Assembly (NCBI GenBank): GCA_938049795.1
Contig: CALLCD010000004.1
Coordinates: 1 to 7,705 of the forward strand
DNA from: an uncultured Hyphomonadaceae bacterium
GTDB taxonomy: Bacteria > Pseudomonadota > Alphaproteobacteria > Caulobacterales > Hyphomonadaceae
Direction: 5' to 3'
Length of the DNA stretch: 7,705 bases
Below are positions 5,853 through 7,705 of the stretch, in pieces. How positions within the stretch are numbered: position 1 is the stretch's first letter; each line of letters starts with the position of its first letter. A program made the position numbers and the translations under genes. The notes under the pieces were generated by a model that was not told where the DNA came from, searched no databases, and saw nothing but the letters and a program-made list of their open reading frames with translations.

Positions 5853-6200
5853 ATGACCTACACACTTATCCACAATACGGGCTGCGGATCGTCCCGAAAA
5901 GGGCTCGCTTTGCTCGAAGAAGCTGGCGTTAAAGTGACCATACGCAAATACACAACCGAAGCCGGACGGCTTAATGTCGACGAAATCCGCGATCTGGCGC
6001 GCAAAATGGGCAATGTCTCGCCCCGCGTTTTCCTACGCGAAAAGGATGCGGTTAAAATTGGCCTGCCAGACACCGCAACCGACGATGAAGTGTTCGCCGC
6101 GATGGCCGAAAACCCGAAACTGATCCAGCGCCCCATCGGCATTCACGGCGACAAAGCCGTCCTCGGTCGCCCCAATGAACGCCTGCTCGACATATTGTAA
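5853..6200 (+). CDS. arsC: ArsC/Spx-family thioredoxin-fold protein (arsenate-reductase-like)
   Basis: The 115-residue product matches the glutaredoxin-linked ArsC family. Proven members reduce arsenate to arsenite; many others have no known substrate. The nucleophile is C11 in HNTGCGSSR, with S14 and R15 following. Arginines that correspond to the three oxyanion-binding ones of plasmid ArsC are R62 (VFLREKD), R93 (LIQRPIGI) and R106 (VLGRPNERLLDIL). ArsC usually has HNPxC; here TG replaces the proline region before the cysteine. No arsR, arsB or acr3 gene lies nearby, so arsenic detoxification is not supported by context. ATG 5853 is chosen because it gives the family N-terminus MTYTLIHN; a TTG at 5841 in the same frame would add four residues. 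Upstream lies a heat-shock-like promoter candidate, divergent from the DUF1150 gene. Confidence 0.85.
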   Translation: MTYTLIHNTGCGSSRKGLALLEEAGVKVTIRKYTTEAGRLNVDEIRDLARKMGNVSPRVFLREKDAVKIGLPDTATDDEVFAAMAENPKLIQRPIGIHGDKAVLGRPNERLLDIL

Positions 6201-6289
6201 AATTCCAGGATAGATCAAATTTCACCGATTTTTCCGACCGATAATTAAGCCCGACGCGCCATACTGTCCCCCTTGATAGGAGACAGATC

Positions 6290-6541
6290 ATGCTCGTGCT
6301 TTGGATTGCAGGCTTTCTACTGGCCATCGCCGCGTTTCTGATCTTCGGACTTCCGCTGATCCTGATGGGCCCGCGCGCCGTGTTCAAAAACACGCTGTCC
6401 CGTCCCGAAGGCAAAATCCTCGCAGGCAGCCTCGCTGCGATTGGTCTAAGCTTGTTTTTGGTCGCTGGCTCCTTTATCGAGAGCAAAAGCGCAGACACAA
6501 TCTCGGCGCAGAACTTCCACAGCCTGCAAGCGCAAGCCTAA
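6290..6541 (+). CDS. Small two-helix membrane protein, unknown function
   Basis: I do not recognise this 83-residue protein. It has two clear hydrophobic segments, about residues 2-26 (LVLWIAGFLLAIAAFLIFG and on) and 43-62 (ILAGSLAAIGLSLFLVAG). They are joined by a short loop with positive charge (GPRAVFKNTLSRPEGK), so the loop is probably cytoplasmic with both ends outside. The C-terminus is polar. The start is well supported by GGAG at 6279-6282, 7 nt before the ATG, and the codons are C/G-ending like the neighbours. The 89-bp spacer before it (6201-6289) is A/T-rich. It contains GATAAT at 6240-6245 that could be a -10 but without a matching -35, and a repeated ACCGAT (6224-6229, 6237-6242). 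No terminator is visible after the ArsC-like gene. mch follows after 44 bp. Confidence 0.75.
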   Translation: MLVLWIAGFLLAIAAFLIFGLPLILMGPRAVFKNTLSRPEGKILAGSLAAIGLSLFLVAGSFIESKSADTISAQNFHSLQAQA

Positions 6542-6546
6542 CCGCA

Positions 6547-6561
6547 CCGCGCAAGACGCGG
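6547..6561 (+). other. GC hairpin between the membrane-protein gene and mch
   Basis: CCGCG (6547-6551) and CGCGG (6557-6561) are perfect complements around a 5-nt loop CAAGA. No T-run follows, so this is not a standard intrinsic terminator. It abuts, and shares its last base with, the hairpin that covers the mch ribosome site. Confidence 0.35.
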
Positions 6562-6577
6562 GCTCTCATCCGGAGCC
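6561..6577 (+). promoter_or_regulatory. Hairpin covering the mch Shine-Dalgarno
   Basis: GGCTC (6561-6565) pairs with GAGCC (6573-6577), extended by one T-G pair (6566/6572), around a loop CATCC. The GGAG at 6572-6575, which is the only good ribosome site for the mch ATG at 6586 (10 nt away), lies wholly in the right arm. This could limit mch translation or couple it to the preceding gene, but it has not been shown to be conserved. Confidence 0.38.
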
Positions 6578-6585
6578 TTGCCGTC

Positions 6586-7629
6586 ATGAAATCAAACCCC
6601 GGTCATTTCTTCGAGGATTTCACCCTCGGCCGCATCCTCACCCACGCCACACCGCTCACCCTGACCAGCGGCGACGTGTCCATCTATCGCGCCTTGACCG
6701 GCAGCCGCCATGCACTCTATTCGTCCGACCAGTTCGCCATGATGACAACGGGCCAAGCCGCCAAAATAGACCCATTGCTCGCATTCCACACCGTTTTCGG
6801 CAAAACCGTCCCCGACATCTCGCTCAACGCCGTGGCGAATCTTGGCTATGCCGAAGGCCGCTTCTTACGCGCCGTCACCGCAGGCGACACACTGCGCGCC
6901 GTCTCCGAAGTGATCGGCCACAAGCAGAGCTCCAATGGCAAAACCGGCGTGGTCTATGTTCGCACAACAGGGCTGAACCAGCAGGGCGAAACCGTCCTCT
7001 CCTATGTCCGCTGGGTCATGGTCCACAAGCGCGACGCCGCTTCGCAGCCCCCCGAAACCATCATCCCCGAACTGGCCAGCGCCGTCTCAGTAAACGCGGC
7101 AGATGTCCCTCGCACCTACACAGACTGGGACAACAATCTCGCCGGAAGCCCCCACCGCTATGAAGACTACGACATCGGCGAAAAAATCGACCATGTAGAC
7201 GGCATGACGGTCGAAGAGGCCGAACACCAGACCGCCACACGCCTCTATCAGAACACCGCCAAAGTCCACTTCGACGCCCACGCCCAGAAAGCCAGCCGCT
7301 TCGGCAAACGCCTCATCTATGGCGGCGTCGTCATCTCGATTGCCCGCTCTTTGAGCTTTAACGGCCTCGGCAACGCCGCCGAGATCATCGCAATCAATGC
7401 AGGCACCCATGCCGGACCGCTCTTTGCGGGCGACACGGTCTACGCCTGGAGCGAAGTGCTGGACAAGACCGAACTGTCAGATACCGCTGGCGCGCTACGT
7501 CTGCGCCTCGTCGCCACCAAAAACCATCCCTGCCATGACTTCCCCTTGCGCGGCGAAGACGGCAAATACGCCCCTCACGTCTTACTCGATTTCGACTATT
7601 GGGCCGCCATTCCGCGTGCCGCCTCTTGA
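6586..7629 (+). CDS. mch: Mesaconyl-CoA (2-methylfumaryl-CoA) hydratase
   Basis: Mch reversibly hydrates mesaconyl-C1-CoA to beta-methylmalyl-CoA in the ethylmalonyl-CoA pathway, which lets cells grow on acetyl-CoA-yielding substrates without isocitrate lyase. The 347-residue product closely follows the Rhodobacter-type enzyme as I recall it: NPGHFFEDFTLG at the start, FHTVFGKTVPDISLNA (about 67-82), GKTGVVYV (118-125), GEKIDHVDGMTVEEAEHQTA (198-217), TRLYQNTAKVHFDAH (218-232), IYGGVVISIARSLSFNGL (244-261) and CHDFP (316-320). It is two fused MaoC-like hot-dog domains, roughly 1-165 and 175-347. ATG 6586 gives the family N-terminus; the same frame is open further upstream, to 6301, but overlaps the membrane-protein gene. 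Its usual partner, the malyl-CoA/methylmalyl-CoA lyase gene, is not in the window. The ribosome site is inside a hairpin. Confidence 0.94.
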   Translation: MKSNPGHFFEDFTLGRILTHATPLTLTSGDVSIYRALTGSRHALYSSDQFAMMTTGQAAKIDPLLAFHTVFGKTVPDISLNAVANLGYAEGRFLRAVTAGDTLRAVSEVIGHKQSSNGKTGVVYVRTTGLNQQGETVLSYVRWVMVHKRDAASQPPETIIPELASAVSVNAADVPRTYTDWDNNLAGSPHRYEDYDIGEKIDHVDGMTVEEAEHQTATRLYQNTAKVHFDAHAQKASRFGKRLIYGGVVISIARSLSFNGLGNAAEIIAINAGTHAGPLFAGDTVYAWSEVLDKTELSDTAGALRLRLVATKNHPCHDFPLRGEDGKYAPHVLLDFDYWAAIPRAAS

Positions 7630-7705
7630 CCCCGCTCATTGACGGGCTGGCCGCAACCGCAATGGCGCTGGCGGTCATCCTGTCGGCCATTGTCTCAAGC
7701 GTCGC
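7626..7705 (+). CDS. Possible start of a further gene, hydrophobic N-terminus (cut by window end)
   Basis: A frame starting with TTG at 7626 overlaps the mch stop by four bases (TTGA) and stays open to the window edge. It reads LTPLIDGLAATAMALAVILS and on through more hydrophobic residues; an in-frame ATG at 7662 is an alternative start. The composition suggests a membrane or exported protein, but only 26 codons are visible, the ribosome site is unclear and no family can be named. Third codon positions are mostly G/C like the neighbours. Confidence 0.35.
   Translation, partial: MTPLIDGLAATAMALAVILSAIVSSV

Noticed and set aside
6301..6585. A much longer N-terminal extension of the mch frame starting at 6301
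   Set aside because: The upstream part overlaps the well-supported membrane-protein gene in another frame and translates to arginine-rich, non-family sequence. The known family N-terminus begins at 6586.

Overview
The window is a compact stretch of bacterial chromosome, rather GC-rich, with strongly C/G-ending codons in most genes. It almost certainly comes from an alphaproteobacterium. The grounds are a short RNase D without HRDC domain next to lptC-lptA-lptB-rpoN-hpf-ptsN, a DUF1150-family gene (a family known to me only from Alphaproteobacteria), and an ethylmalonyl-CoA-pathway mesaconyl-CoA hydratase. A Hyphomonadales/Maricaulales-like source is a guess from general resemblance only. No mobile element, CRISPR array, tRNA or rRNA was seen.

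Layout: (1) 1-552, the 3' part of an RNase D gene cut by the window edge. (2) 649-2685, lptC, lptA and lptB, which encode the bitopic, periplasmic and cytoplasmic ATPase parts of the lipopolysaccharide export machine. (3) 2692-5391, rpoN (sigma-54), hpf (long ribosome hibernation factor) and ptsN (EIIA-Ntr), all on the same strand as lpt. (4) 5402-5647, a DUF1150-family gene on the minus strand, convergent with ptsN with only 10 bp between the stops. (5) 5853-6200, an ArsC/Spx-family thioredoxin-fold protein, divergent from the DUF1150 gene. (6) 6290-6541, a small two-helix membrane protein. (7) 6586-7629, mch, mesaconyl-CoA hydratase. (8) 7626 to the edge, the start of a possible further gene.

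The genes fall into an envelope/global-regulation block (lpt-rpoN-hpf-ptsN, a gene order also known from gammaproteobacteria) and a looser tail holding stress-like and carbon-assimilation genes. The protein-coding content is conserved housekeeping; I see no new enzymatic or defence system.

The parts that deserve a second look are non-coding. The divergent DUF1150/arsC-like spacer holds two heat-shock (sigma-32/RpoH)-like promoters, one facing each gene, both with a 14-bp spacer. One overlaps an 8-bp direct repeat with an 11-bp period. The leader of hpf can form a nested stem with a crossing (pseudoknot-type) pair of helices. A hairpin buries the Shine-Dalgarno sequence of mch. A 34-codon reading frame ends on the lptB start codon in an ATGA overlap. 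All of these are read by eye and need conservation or expression data.
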